Assembly: GCF_002210165.1 (NCBI RefSeq) | Contig: NZ_AQQP01000003.1 | Span: forward strand, 370,708 to 434,707 | Reading direction: 5' to 3' | From: Phaeobacter sp. 22II1-1F12B | Lineage (GTDB): Bacteria > Pseudomonadota > Alphaproteobacteria > Rhodobacterales > Rhodobacteraceae | Length of the DNA stretch: 64,000 nucleotides | In this document: positions 42,301 to 50,540 of the stretch, one piece after another | Layout: each line of letters starts with the position of its first letter | Numbering within the stretch: position 1 is the stretch's first letter | Translations under genes and position numbers: made by a program | The notes under the pieces: model-generated | What the model was told of the DNA's origin: nothing | Databases searched by the model: none | Seen by the model: only the letters and a program-made list of their open reading frames with translations

Positions 42301-42615
42301 TCAGACCGAGGCATAACACCCGATCGCCTTTCCATGCACGCCGATGTCCAGAGGTCCGAAATCGCTTTCGACGCAAAGCGAAAAGTACCCTGCCGTCGGC
42401 AGATATATGACCCGGTAGGGTCCGTTGGGGCGGGTGACCGACCAGCATTTCTGGGTGATCCCGCCCGAAAAATTCACCGTCACCTCGCGCGGCTCGCGCA
42501 GCGCGGCGCGAAAGGCTTCCAGCGTCGGAGCCGCTTCGCGCGCGGACATGTCGTAATCCTCGATCTCGGCTTGGATGAGCGCCTTGATCCGTTCCGGTGT
42601 TGCGGTGTCGTTCAT
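42301..42615 (-). CDS. Conserved hypothetical protein in pyrimidine operon
   Basis: A 104-residue protein starting at 42615 (MNDTATPERIKALIQAEIED). A helical N-terminus is followed by beta strands: EVTVNFSGGITQKCWSVTRP, YRVIYLPTAGYFSLCVESDF. It ends 15 bases before dihydropyrimidinase and follows the acyltransferase by 37 bases, so it is an operon member. I do not recognise its family. Confidence 0.72.
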   Translation of the reverse strand: MNDTATPERIKALIQAEIEDYDMSAREAAPTLEAFRAALREPREVTVNFSGGITQKCWSVTRPNGPYRVIYLPTAGYFSLCVESDFGPLDIGVHGKAIGCYASV

Positions 42616-42652
42616 GCCGTCACCGCTGTTCGTATGATTGGTATATTCGTCA

Positions 42653-43702
42653 TCACGCCCCGCCTGGAACCGGGGCGCGGCGGCGCGACAGCATTGAAAA
42701 CAGTGGCTTTTCGACAAACAGGTGCACGATAGCACCTGCCGCCACGGCATAGATCGTCATAACCGCCATCATGCCCAGCGGCGGCAGACCCCAAGGCGCG
42801 CCGAGCTTGACCAGAACGATACCGGCGAAGCTGATCGCGGGGATGTGGACGAGGTAGATCGAATAGGAGGCGTCGCCGAGGAAGGACAGCCATCTTGGTG
42901 GCTGAATGGCACCGGCGGCAAGCCCCATCACCGCGAGGCAGGCCCCGATTCCGTAGCACCAGGTCCGCACTGCCTTGCTCCAGTCGACAAGGGCCAGCTG
43001 TTCGCTGATGCCCACGCCAAAAAACGCCACAGCCCCGATGAGCAGCACCCAACGCGCACTCGGCAGGTCGAGCCGTCGGAAGCAAAGGGCCGCAAGGATG
43101 CCAAAGGCAAAGAGCGGGTTGTAGAAGGACAGCAGGAAGTTGAACGGATAGCTTTCGAACCGGGCCAGAGAGGCCCAGACGCAGGCTAGCGTCCAGAGCA
43201 CGAAAACCACCGCACCAAATCGCAGATTCAACACCAGTAGAGTGAATACGAGGTAAAAGAGCATTTCATATTGCAGCGACCATGCCACCCCGAGCACAGG
43301 TAGTTCAGGCATGGGCCAGAGCAGCGCCGATGTCAGGATCGCAATCGGATCGCGGGCGTTTTCTGGCCCCGCGCTGGGGACGGCGAAATAGGCCAGCGTC
43401 AGCAGACCGTAGATGACCCAGTAGATCGGGTAGATCCGCACGATCCGCTTTTCGAGAAAGCGCGGTGCGCGTTCGGGGACACCAAAGTCGCGCAGATGCA
43501 CGAAAACCATGATGAACCCCGACAGCACAAAGAAGAATTCGACCCCCGCGTAGCCCATCTTGAAGAGGCCCGGCCCGACTTTTTCCCCGCCATAGTAATG
43601 TTCCGGCAGGAAATAGACCGTCAGGTGGTACAGGACGACCATCACGGCGGCCACGGCACGGCCCGCCTGAAGTCCGTCCAGCCTTGTCCTGGCGGGGGTC
43701 AC
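42653..43702 (-). CDS. Acyltransferase 3 family membrane protein (OafA/YrhL type)
   Basis: A 349-residue polytopic protein with about ten helices. The catalytic-site region LQAGRAVAAVMVVLYHLTVY holds the conserved His, FFFVLSGFIMVF and RFLEKRIVRIYPIYWV follow with the family Arg residues. Such proteins move acetyl or other acyl groups onto extracytoplasmic sugars or peptidoglycan. I start at the GTG at 43702, five bases after the hydrolase stop, since the longer frame overlaps it. Its place between two pyrimidine-degradation genes is odd and has no evident metabolic reason. Confidence 0.85.
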   Translation of the reverse strand: MTPARTRLDGLQAGRAVAAVMVVLYHLTVYFLPEHYYGGEKVGPGLFKMGYAGVEFFFVLSGFIMVFVHLRDFGVPERAPRFLEKRIVRIYPIYWVIYGLLTLAYFAVPSAGPENARDPIAILTSALLWPMPELPVLGVAWSLQYEMLFYLVFTLLVLNLRFGAVVFVLWTLACVWASLARFESYPFNFLLSFYNPLFAFGILAALCFRRLDLPSARWVLLIGAVAFFGVGISEQLALVDWSKAVRTWCYGIGACLAVMGLAAGAIQPPRWLSFLGDASYSIYLVHIPAISFAGIVLVKLGAPWGLPPLGMMAVMTIYAVAAGAIVHLFVEKPLFSMLSRRRAPVPGGA

Positions 43703-43706
43703 TGTT

Positions 43707-44957
43707 TCACTCCACGATCTCGGCCGTTTCGACCACGGCATGGAGAAGCACATCCGCACCGGCGGCGGCCCAGTCCTTGCTGATCTCCTCGGCCTCGTTA
43801 TGGCTGAGACCGTCGACACAGGGGCACATCACCATTGCGGTCGGCGCCACCTGATTGATCCAGCAGGCATCGTGCCCGGCGCCCGAGATGATGTTGCGAT
43901 GGGAATAGCCCAGCCGTTCGGCGGCCGAGCGGATCGCGCCCACGCAGGTTTCGTCAAAGGCGACGGGGTCGAAACCGCCCACGTTTTCGAATTCGATTTC
44001 CATGCCCATTTCATCGCAGATCGCCTGCGCGTCAGTCTTGAGCCGCGCGACCATATCCTCGATCACCGAGAGTTCGGGCGAGCGGAAATCGACGGTGAAC
44101 ACCACCTTGCCGGGGATCACGTTGCGCGAATTCGGATAGACATCGATATGCCCCGCCGCCCCGACCGCGTCGGGCGCATGCGACAGCGCGATCTCTTCGA
44201 CCTTTTCCAGCACGCGGGCCATCGCGAGACCGGCGTTCTTGCGCATGGGCATCGGGGTCGACCCGGTATGCGCGTCCTTGCCGGTGATCGTCACCTGCGT
44301 CCAGCTGAGGCCCTGACCGTGGGTTACGACGCCGATGTCCTTGCCCTCGGCTTCGAGGATCGGGCCCTGCTCGATATGGAGTTCGAAGAAGGCATGCATC
44401 TTGCGCGCGCCGACCTCCTCCTCGCCGCGCCAGCCGATGCGTTTCAGCTCGTCGCCGAATGTCTTGCCCTTGGCGTCCTCGCGCTCATAGGCCCAGTCCT
44501 GCGTGTGAACGCCTGCGAAAACGCCAGACGACAGCATGGCGGGGGCAAAGCGCGTGCCTTCCTCGTTCGTCCAGTTGGTGGCGACAACCGGGTGTTTCGT
44601 CTTGATCCCCAGATCGTTCATCGAGCGGATCACCTCGAGCGCGCCGAGCACGCCGAGAACACCGTCATATTTGCCGCCCGTGGGCTGCGTATCGAGGTGG
44701 CTGCCGACATAGACCGGCAGCGCATCCGGGTCAGTGCCTTCGCGACGGGCGAACATATTGCCCATCTGGTCGAGCCCCATGGTGCAGCCCGCCTCTTCGC
44801 ACCATTTCTGGAACAGGGCGCGGCCTTCGGCATCTTCGTCGGTCAGGGTCTGGCGGTTGTTGCCGCCCGCGATCCCGGGGCCGATCTTGGCCATTTCCAT
44901 CAGGCTGTCCCACAGCCTTTCACCATTGATCTTGAGGTTTTCGCCCGGTGCGGCCAT
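43707..44957 (-). CDS. hydC: Zn-dependent M20 hydrolase, beta-ureidopropionase / N-carbamoyl-amino-acid hydrolase type
   Basis: A 416-residue amidohydrolase releasing ammonia and CO2 from N-carbamoyl-beta-alanine or related compounds. VGSHLDTQPTGGKYDGVLGV gives metal ligands His and Asp, TNWTNEEGTRFAPAM the catalytic Glu pair, ELHIEQGPILEAEG the third His, and KDAHTGSTPMPMRKNAG the dimerisation-domain substrate contacts. This is the third step after PreTA and dihydropyrimidinase. It is preceded by a cupin gene in the RutR-controlled unit. Confidence 0.9.
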   Translation of the reverse strand: MAAPGENLKINGERLWDSLMEMAKIGPGIAGGNNRQTLTDEDAEGRALFQKWCEEAGCTMGLDQMGNMFARREGTDPDALPVYVGSHLDTQPTGGKYDGVLGVLGALEVIRSMNDLGIKTKHPVVATNWTNEEGTRFAPAMLSSGVFAGVHTQDWAYEREDAKGKTFGDELKRIGWRGEEEVGARKMHAFFELHIEQGPILEAEGKDIGVVTHGQGLSWTQVTITGKDAHTGSTPMPMRKNAGLAMARVLEKVEEIALSHAPDAVGAAGHIDVYPNSRNVIPGKVVFTVDFRSPELSVIEDMVARLKTDAQAICDEMGMEIEFENVGGFDPVAFDETCVGAIRSAAERLGYSHRNIISGAGHDACWINQVAPTAMVMCPCVDGLSHNEAEEISKDWAAAGADVLLHAVVETAEIVE

Positions 44958-44968
44958 GGGTGGCTCTC

Positions 44969-45253
44969 CTATTTCAATTCTACTTCGACAAAGGCCATGG
45001 GCCGGTCCCCGCCATTGATCACGTTGTGATGCACGCCGGAGGAGCGACGATAGCTGGTGCCCGCCGCCATTTCGACCACGCGCGAGCTGCCATCGGGATC
45101 TTCGAGTTCCATGGTACAGTCCGTCAGCGTCGTGACAACATAATCCATGCCATGCTGATGCCAGCCGGTTTCCGCACCGGGTTCGAAATCGAAACGGGTG
45201 ACGCGGACGCGGTCATCATCGATCATTTGCGTGGCTTTGGCGGCAGCGCGCAT
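44969..45253 (-). CDS. Small cupin domain protein
   Basis: A 94-residue single-domain cupin. RVTRFDFEPGAETGWHQHGM contains the metal-binding GWHQH, and TSYRRSSGVHHNVINGGDRP the second motif. It is the first gene after the RutR operator, 11 bases before the hydrolase gene, so it is probably a pathway accessory; comparable cupins accompany pyrimidine catabolic operons. The catalytic role is unknown. Confidence 0.83.
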   Translation of the reverse strand: MRAAAKATQMIDDDRVRVTRFDFEPGAETGWHQHGMDYVVTTLTDCTMELEDPDGSSRVVEMAAGTSYRRSSGVHHNVINGGDRPMAFVEVELK

Positions 45254-45280
45254 GGCTGGATCCCCTTGGCTATTATCTTT

Positions 45281-45296
45281 TTGACCATCTGGTCAA
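45281..45296. promoter_or_regulatory. Perfect RutR operator
   Basis: TTGACCATCTGGTCAA matches the established RutR consensus TTGACCAnnTGGTCAA at every defined position. It lies 28 bases upstream of the cupin start and 104 bases upstream of rutR, so it can control both divergent units; RutR releases DNA on binding uracil or thymine. Confidence 0.9.
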
Positions 45297-45399
45297 AGCG
45301 ACGCTATCACGACAGGGTGAGACGTCAAGAAGTTGACACGAAACCCTCTTGCGTTGGGCGTTGGGAACGACGCGAATTTAGGCAGACGAAGGAGCCCCG

Positions 45400-46017
45400 A
45401 TGAACGAAACCCGCCCCGTGACCCGTATCCAGCAGAAAAACCGCGCCACCATTCTTGATGCGGCGCTTGATGTTTTTTCGCAGCGGGGATTCGGCGGCGC
45501 AACGGTGGACCAGATCGCGGCGACGGCGGGGCTGAGCAAGCCCAACCTGCTCTACTATTTCCCGACCAAGGAGGCGATCTACGAGGCGCTGCTTGGCGGG
45601 CTGCTGGATACATGGCTCGACCCGCTTCGGGCCATGAAATCAAGCGGCGAACCGCTGCCGGAAATCCTTGCCTACGTGCAGCGAAAGCTGGAAATGAGCC
45701 GGGATTTCCCGCGCGAAAGCCGGCTGTTTGCCAATGAGATCATACAGGGCGCACCGCTTATCGAAAACGAGCTGAGCGGCGCCCTGCGCGACCTTGTCGA
45801 CGAGAAGGCAGAGATCATAAACCAATGGGCGGATGAGGGCCGGATTGCCCGGGTGAACCCGCATCACCTGTTCTTTTCGATCTGGTCCCTGACCCAGCAT
45901 TACGCCGATTTCGACGTGCAGGTACGCGCGGTCCTTGGCGAAGGCGTGGACGACCCCTTCCCCGAGGCACAGGTCTACCTGACCACCCTTTTCACCCGCA
46001 TGCTGACCCCGTCCTGA
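45400..46017 (+). CDS. rutR: TetR-family pyrimidine regulator RutR
   Basis: A 205-residue TetR regulator. The helix-turn-helix is GGATVDQIAATAGLSKPNLL followed by YYFPTKEAIYEALL. The RutR_C ligand domain is recognised by KLEMSRDFPRESRLFANEII, QGAPLIENELSGALRDLVDE and SIWSLTQHYADF, which align well with E. coli RutR from memory. It sits divergent to the cupin-hydrolase unit across its perfect operator, and near preTA, so it represses pyrimidine breakdown until uracil or thymine is present. Confidence 0.93.
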   Translation: MNETRPVTRIQQKNRATILDAALDVFSQRGFGGATVDQIAATAGLSKPNLLYYFPTKEAIYEALLGGLLDTWLDPLRAMKSSGEPLPEILAYVQRKLEMSRDFPRESRLFANEIIQGAPLIENELSGALRDLVDEKAEIINQWADEGRIARVNPHHLFFSIWSLTQHYADFDVQVRAVLGEGVDDPFPEAQVYLTTLFTRMLTPS

Positions 46018-46159
46018 TCGAGAGATTCGCCCGCTGAACGGCTTGGCCGCGCGGCGCTGCAGGGCGGCTGACTGCAGGGAACGGGTTGTTTCTGCATAAT
46101 TTGCAGGCACCGACACTGGCGCTCGCGCAATTTTCTTTGCTGTGCGCGCGGCGGGACGC

Positions 46160-47500
46160 TCAGGTTTTCGGCTCCTCCGCCGGTTTTGTTTCCGGCTCTG
46201 CACTGTCTGACAGGTTCTGGTCCTGCGGTTCTCCCCCAGATTGCACAGGCGCTGGCTCAACGGGCGCGTTTTCACCCTCACCATAGGCCAATGCGGCGGT
46301 TTCCGGGGTCGAGCCGCGCCCGGTGGGGGTCACCACGAAGCTGCCCTTTTCAGCCTCGGCCACGGGCGCGCGGGTCCGGATGCGCAGGATCGTGAAGCAG
46401 ATCAGAAGGACATGCGCCACGAGAGTCGTAAGGAAAAGTCCGAAGGAGCCGAACTGCGCCATGCCGAAACCTGCAACCGTAGGCCCGATGATCGAGCCGA
46501 ACCCGAAGATCATCAGCAAGCCGCCACTGACCTGAATACCGGTGCCCGGCGGGGCGTGGTCATTCGCATGGGCGACGATGATCGGGTACATGGCAAAGAC
46601 CGTCGCACCGAAAGCCGCCGCCAGCAGGAGGTTGATGGTCAGCGCCTCGGGCTGCAGCAGGATAAAGGCGAGATCGGCCAGCAGCGCCGCCATGGCCACG
46701 GCGACCAGCACCTTGCGCCGGTCCAGCCGGTCCGAGGCCATGCCGATAGGCACTTGCGAAATGGCCCCTGCCAGCACCGGCAGGCTGGCAAAAAGCGCGA
46801 TGGAGCCAAGCGCAAGCCCGACCCTGTCAGCATAGACGGCCGAGAGCGTGCCAAAAGCGCTGTTGGAGATGCCGACGCAGAACACCGCAACCACCGCGAC
46901 CGGCGAATTGCGCCAGAGCGCGCCGGGATCGAGCCTGACGCTGACCAGCGGTTTGGGCGTGGCACTGGACGAGATCGAAAGCGGCACCAGCGCCAGACAG
47001 TAAAAGATCGCGGCAAAAACGAAGAAGGCAAAACCGCCCGTGTCTCCCAGCGCCAGCGACATCTGGCCGCCAGTGGAGGCCAGCAGGTTCACCATCGTGT
47101 AGATGCCAAAGATCCGACCGCGCGATTCGGGCTCGGCCCTCTCGCTGAGCCAGCTTTCGACGATCATCGCGGCCCCGGCGAAACAGAACCCCGACAGCCC
47201 GCGCAGCGGCACCCAGACCCAGGTCTTCATGTAGAGCAGCGAGAAGAGGACAGAGATGGCGGCAAACGCGGCCATCACGCCAAAGGAGCGGATATGGCCG
47301 ACCTTGCCCACGAGCCTTGGGCAGAAGATGCAGCCGAGCACGTAGCCGACCGCCCAGCCAGTACCGAGAAGGCCGAGAGATGCGGCGCTGAAACCTTCGG
47401 CGGAGCCCCGGATCGGCAGGATCAAGGCATTGATTCCGCCCGCAAAGATCAGGAGGGCGGAACCGAAAAGAAGGGCGCTGATGGGGATAAACTGTCTCAT
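46160..47500 (-). CDS. MFS transporter (YcaD-like)
   Basis: A 446-residue twelve-helix carrier. The first helices (ISALLFGSALLIFAGGINAL), the inter-helix loop SWLSERAEPESRGRIFGIYT and PIGMASDRLDRRKVLVAVAM resemble YcaD-type MFS proteins. A soluble Pro/Glu-rich tail of 65 residues ends in PAEEPKT. The substrate is unknown. It follows preA on the same strand and is preceded by two AT-rich palindromes, so it likely has its own control. Confidence 0.87.
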   Translation of the reverse strand: MRQFIPISALLFGSALLIFAGGINALILPIRGSAEGFSAASLGLLGTGWAVGYVLGCIFCPRLVGKVGHIRSFGVMAAFAAISVLFSLLYMKTWVWVPLRGLSGFCFAGAAMIVESWLSERAEPESRGRIFGIYTMVNLLASTGGQMSLALGDTGGFAFFVFAAIFYCLALVPLSISSSATPKPLVSVRLDPGALWRNSPVAVVAVFCVGISNSAFGTLSAVYADRVGLALGSIALFASLPVLAGAISQVPIGMASDRLDRRKVLVAVAMAALLADLAFILLQPEALTINLLLAAAFGATVFAMYPIIVAHANDHAPPGTGIQVSGGLLMIFGFGSIIGPTVAGFGMAQFGSFGLFLTTLVAHVLLICFTILRIRTRAPVAEAEKGSFVVTPTGRGSTPETAALAYGEGENAPVEPAPVQSGGEPQDQNLSDSAEPETKPAEEPKT

Positions 47501-47525
47501 GTCCCGCCCTTATGAGACCGCGCCC

Positions 47526-47568
47526 AAATTTCTTTCAAGAAATTTCACAAGAAAATGCAATTTTCTTG
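47526..47568. promoter_or_regulatory. Two adjacent AT-rich palindromes upstream of MFS gene
   Basis: AAATTTCTT (47526-47534), two bases, AAGAAATTT (47537-47545) form one palindrome; CAAGAAAA (47548-47555), five bases, TTTTCTTG (47561-47568) form a second. Both contain AAGAAA half-sites. They lie 26-68 bases upstream of the MFS start, where a repressor would act. No terminator-like U-tract logic fits. Confidence 0.55.
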
Positions 47569-47585
47569 GGCGCGGTCGGGAGGGA

Positions 47586-48890
47586 TCACTCCGCCGCTTG
47601 TGCTGCGGGATTGTTCGGGTGGGTCGTCCAGTTCGCGTATTCCGGCTCCACCACCTTCTGCGTCCGCTTGTCGATCTCGCCGGGTTGCAGCTCGATCATC
47701 GTGATGCAGTTCTCGACCGGGCAGACATCGACGCAGAGGTTGCAGGCCACGCATTCGTCATCCTGCACTTCGAACACCCGGTCCGCCGACATGGAAATCG
47801 CCTGGTGCGAAGTATCCTCGCAGGCAGCATAGCAGCGACCGCATTTGATGCAGGCATCCTGATCGATGCGCGCCTTGGTGATGTAGTTCAGATTGAGATA
47901 CTGCCAGTCCGTCACGTTCGGCACGCCCTGACCGATGAATTCGGATGTGGAGGCATAGCCCTTTTCATCCATCCACTGGCTCAGGCCCGAGATCATTTCC
48001 TGCACGATCTTGAAGCCATAGGTCATCGCCGCCGTGCAGACCTGCACGTTGCCCGCCCCCATCACCATGAATTCGGCGGCGTCGCGCCATGTGGTGATGC
48101 CACCGATCGCGCTGATCGGTTTGCCGTGGGTTTCGGGATCGCGAGCGATCTCGGCCACCATGTTCAGCGCGATGGGCTTGACTGCCGGACCGCAATAGCC
48201 GCCGTGGGTGCCCTTGCCGTCGATGGTCGGCTGCGGTGCCAGCAGGTCGAGGTCAACCGAGGTGATCGAGTTGATCGTGTTGATCAGCGAGACCGCATCG
48301 GCATTACCCTTGAACGCGGCCTGCGCCGGTTTGCGAATATCGGTGATGTTCGGCGTCAGCTTAACGATCACCGGCTTGGAGTAGTATTTCTTGCACCATT
48401 CCGTGACCATCGTGATGTATTCCGGCACCTGCCCCACGGCCGAGCCCATGCCGCGTTCGGCCATGCCGTGCGGGCAGCCAAAGTTCAGCTCGATCCCGTC
48501 CGCGCCCGTGGCTTCGACCCGGGGCAGGATGTCTTTCCACGCCTCTTCCTCGCAGGGCACCATGATCGAGACGATGATCGCGCGGTCGGGGTAGTCCTTT
48601 TTGACGCGGGTGATCTCATCAAGATTGGTCTGCAGCGGCCGGTCGGTGATCAGCTCGATATTGTTGAGCCCGAGCAGGCGGCGGTCGGCGCCGTAGATCG
48701 CACCATAGCGCGGGCCGTTCACGTTCACCACCGGCGGCCCTTCGGAGCCGAGGGTCTTCCACACGACCCCGCCCCAGCCGGCCTCAAAGGCGCGGCGAAC
48801 GTTGTATTCCTTGTCGGTGGGCGGCGCCGAGGCCAGCCAGAACGGGTTGGGGCTTTTGATGCCGAGGAATTCTGTTGTCAGATCAGCCAT
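47586..48890 (-). CDS. preA: NAD-dependent dihydropyrimidine dehydrogenase subunit PreA
   Basis: A 434-residue FMN and Fe-S enzyme subunit reducing uracil or thymine. The TIM barrel shows LASAPPTDKEYNVRRAFEAG, LNFGCPHGMAERGMGSAVGQ with the catalytic Cys region, IVKLTPNITDIRKPAQAAFK and ISAIGGITTWRDAAEFMVMG. Two 4Fe-4S motifs close the protein: CIKCGRCYAACEDTSH and CVACNLCVDVCPVENC. It works with PreT, encoded 67 bases upstream, and supplies dihydropyrimidine to the amidohydrolases downstream. Confidence 0.95.
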   Translation of the reverse strand: MADLTTEFLGIKSPNPFWLASAPPTDKEYNVRRAFEAGWGGVVWKTLGSEGPPVVNVNGPRYGAIYGADRRLLGLNNIELITDRPLQTNLDEITRVKKDYPDRAIIVSIMVPCEEEAWKDILPRVEATGADGIELNFGCPHGMAERGMGSAVGQVPEYITMVTEWCKKYYSKPVIVKLTPNITDIRKPAQAAFKGNADAVSLINTINSITSVDLDLLAPQPTIDGKGTHGGYCGPAVKPIALNMVAEIARDPETHGKPISAIGGITTWRDAAEFMVMGAGNVQVCTAAMTYGFKIVQEMISGLSQWMDEKGYASTSEFIGQGVPNVTDWQYLNLNYITKARIDQDACIKCGRCYAACEDTSHQAISMSADRVFEVQDDECVACNLCVDVCPVENCITMIELQPGEIDKRTQKVVEPEYANWTTHPNNPAAQAAE

Positions 48891-48957
48891 TTGGCGTATC
48901 TCCCCTGAAACGGAAACTTGGATTGGCTTTGCTGGTCTTATTTGTGTCTAGCATGGG

Positions 48958-50298
48958 TCAGCCCACCAGTGTGGCGTGAATGTCCATCGCGGCGTCGCGG
49001 CCTTCGGCCACGGCGGTCACGGTGAGGTCATCGCCGCCGCTGGCGCAGTCGCCCCCGGCCCAGACACCGTCGAGCGAGGTGCGGCCCGTGTCATTCACGG
49101 CGATCTTGCGACCCTCGAGCGTGATGCCCTCGGGTGTGTCGCCGAGCGTCTGACCGATGGCTTTGAACACCTGGTCCGCCGCCAGTCGGACGGTTTCGCC
49201 GGTGCCGGTCAGCCCGCTGCCGGTATCGGTGGTATATTCCAGCTCGATCTCGACCGCGCGGCCATTGCCGTGGACGGCGACGGGCTGGACATTGAACATC
49301 AGCCGTACCCCGTTCTGGGCGGCGAGATCCTGTTCGTACTTGCTGGCGGGCATGGCTTCCTGCCCGCGCCGATAGGCGATGGTCACGTTTTCCGCGCCCA
49401 GCAGTTTCGACTGAACCGCCGCGTCCACGGCTGTCATGCCGCCGCCGATCACGACCACGTTGCGGCCCACCGGCAAGGTGGTCAAGTCGCTGGTCTGACG
49501 CAGCTCGGCAATGAAGGAGACCGCGTCTTCGACGCCTTCGCGGTCTTCGCCCTCGGCCCGCAGGGCGTTGACGCCGCTGAGACCGATGGAAAGGAACACC
49601 GCGTCATGGGAGTCTTTCAGGCCCGGCAGGGTGATCTGGTCGCCCAGCGCCTGCCCTTCCTTGAGGGTAATGCCGCCGATCTGCATCAGCCAGTCGACCT
49701 CGGCCGTGGCAAAACCGTTGGGTGCCTTGTAAGCGGCAATGCCGAATTCGTTGAGCCCGCCCGCCTTGGGGCGCGCTTCGTAGATCACCACGTCATGGCC
49801 GAGCATCGCGAGCCGGTGCGCACAGGAAAGACCCGCAGGCCCTGCCCCGACGACCGCGACGCTTTTGCCCGTCGGTGCAGCGCGGGTGAACGGGTGCTTG
49901 CCCGCATCCATCAGCGTGTCGGTGGCGTAGCGTTGCAAACGCCCGATCTCGACCGGTTTGCCCTCGGCCACTTCGCGCACGCAGACCTCTTCGCAGAGCG
50001 TTTCCGTCGGGCAGACGCGGGCGCACATGCCGCCAAGGATGTTCTGATCAAGGATCGTCTTTGCCGCCGCCTCGGGCGTGCCGGTGGCGATCTGGCGGAT
50101 AAAGAGCGGGATGTCGATGCTGGTCGGGCACGCCGTCATACAGGGCGCGTCGTGACAGAAATAGCACCGGTCCGCCGCCACCGCCGCTTCGTGCGGTGCG
50201 TAGGCTGGATGCAGATCGTCGAAATTCTCTTGTATTCGGTCGGCTGGAAGGCGCCCGGCCACGATGCCCGGGGTCGTCTGGCTATTGCCCATCATCAT
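48958..50298 (-). CDS. preT: NAD-dependent dihydropyrimidine dehydrogenase subunit PreT
   Basis: A 446-residue glutamate-synthase-small-subunit-like protein. Cys-rich CYFCHDAPCMTACPTSIDIP and CARVCPTETLCEEVC bind 4Fe-4S clusters; VAVVGAGPAGLSCAHRLAML binds FAD and VVVIGGGMTAVDAAVQSKLL binds NAD(H). It feeds electrons from NADH to PreA. Three in-frame ATG codons lie in a row; GGGAG abuts the first, so the third (50292) has the best spacing. A degenerate RutR-like site lies at 50369-50384. Confidence 0.94.
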   Translation of the reverse strand: MMMGNSQTTPGIVAGRLPADRIQENFDDLHPAYAPHEAAVAADRCYFCHDAPCMTACPTSIDIPLFIRQIATGTPEAAAKTILDQNILGGMCARVCPTETLCEEVCVREVAEGKPVEIGRLQRYATDTLMDAGKHPFTRAAPTGKSVAVVGAGPAGLSCAHRLAMLGHDVVIYEARPKAGGLNEFGIAAYKAPNGFATAEVDWLMQIGGITLKEGQALGDQITLPGLKDSHDAVFLSIGLSGVNALRAEGEDREGVEDAVSFIAELRQTSDLTTLPVGRNVVVIGGGMTAVDAAVQSKLLGAENVTIAYRRGQEAMPASKYEQDLAAQNGVRLMFNVQPVAVHGNGRAVEIELEYTTDTGSGLTGTGETVRLAADQVFKAIGQTLGDTPEGITLEGRKIAVNDTGRTSLDGVWAGGDCASGGDDLTVTAVAEGRDAAMDIHATLVG

Positions 50299-50368
50299 CT
50301 CCCTGATGATCGTTTCGCTTTATTGTTACATCCACCCTGCCACAGCTTTGCGACTTGGCAATAATTTT

Positions 50369-50384
50369 TTTACCGAAAGGTCAA
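50369..50384. promoter_or_regulatory. Degenerate RutR-like site upstream of preT
   Basis: TTTACCGAAAGGTCAA agrees with TTGACCAnnTGGTCAA at 11 of 14 defined positions, missing the third, seventh and tenth. It is 71 bases upstream of preT in the divergent gap with the aromatic-CoA operon. One half (AGGTCAA) is well conserved, so weak RutR binding is plausible. Confidence 0.4.
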
Positions 50385-50540
50385 AATATTCATCTGAGCG
50401 CTCGAAATGCCTTTCCGTTGAGCAGGAAAGCCGCCTTAGCCCGGTAAAAAGAGATATTTCATGTGCAGATATTTTATACTTGAAATAAATTCTGGAGACT
50501 GCCACTCTTTCCCGGAGGAAGCCCGAAAGCGGAGCGTATC

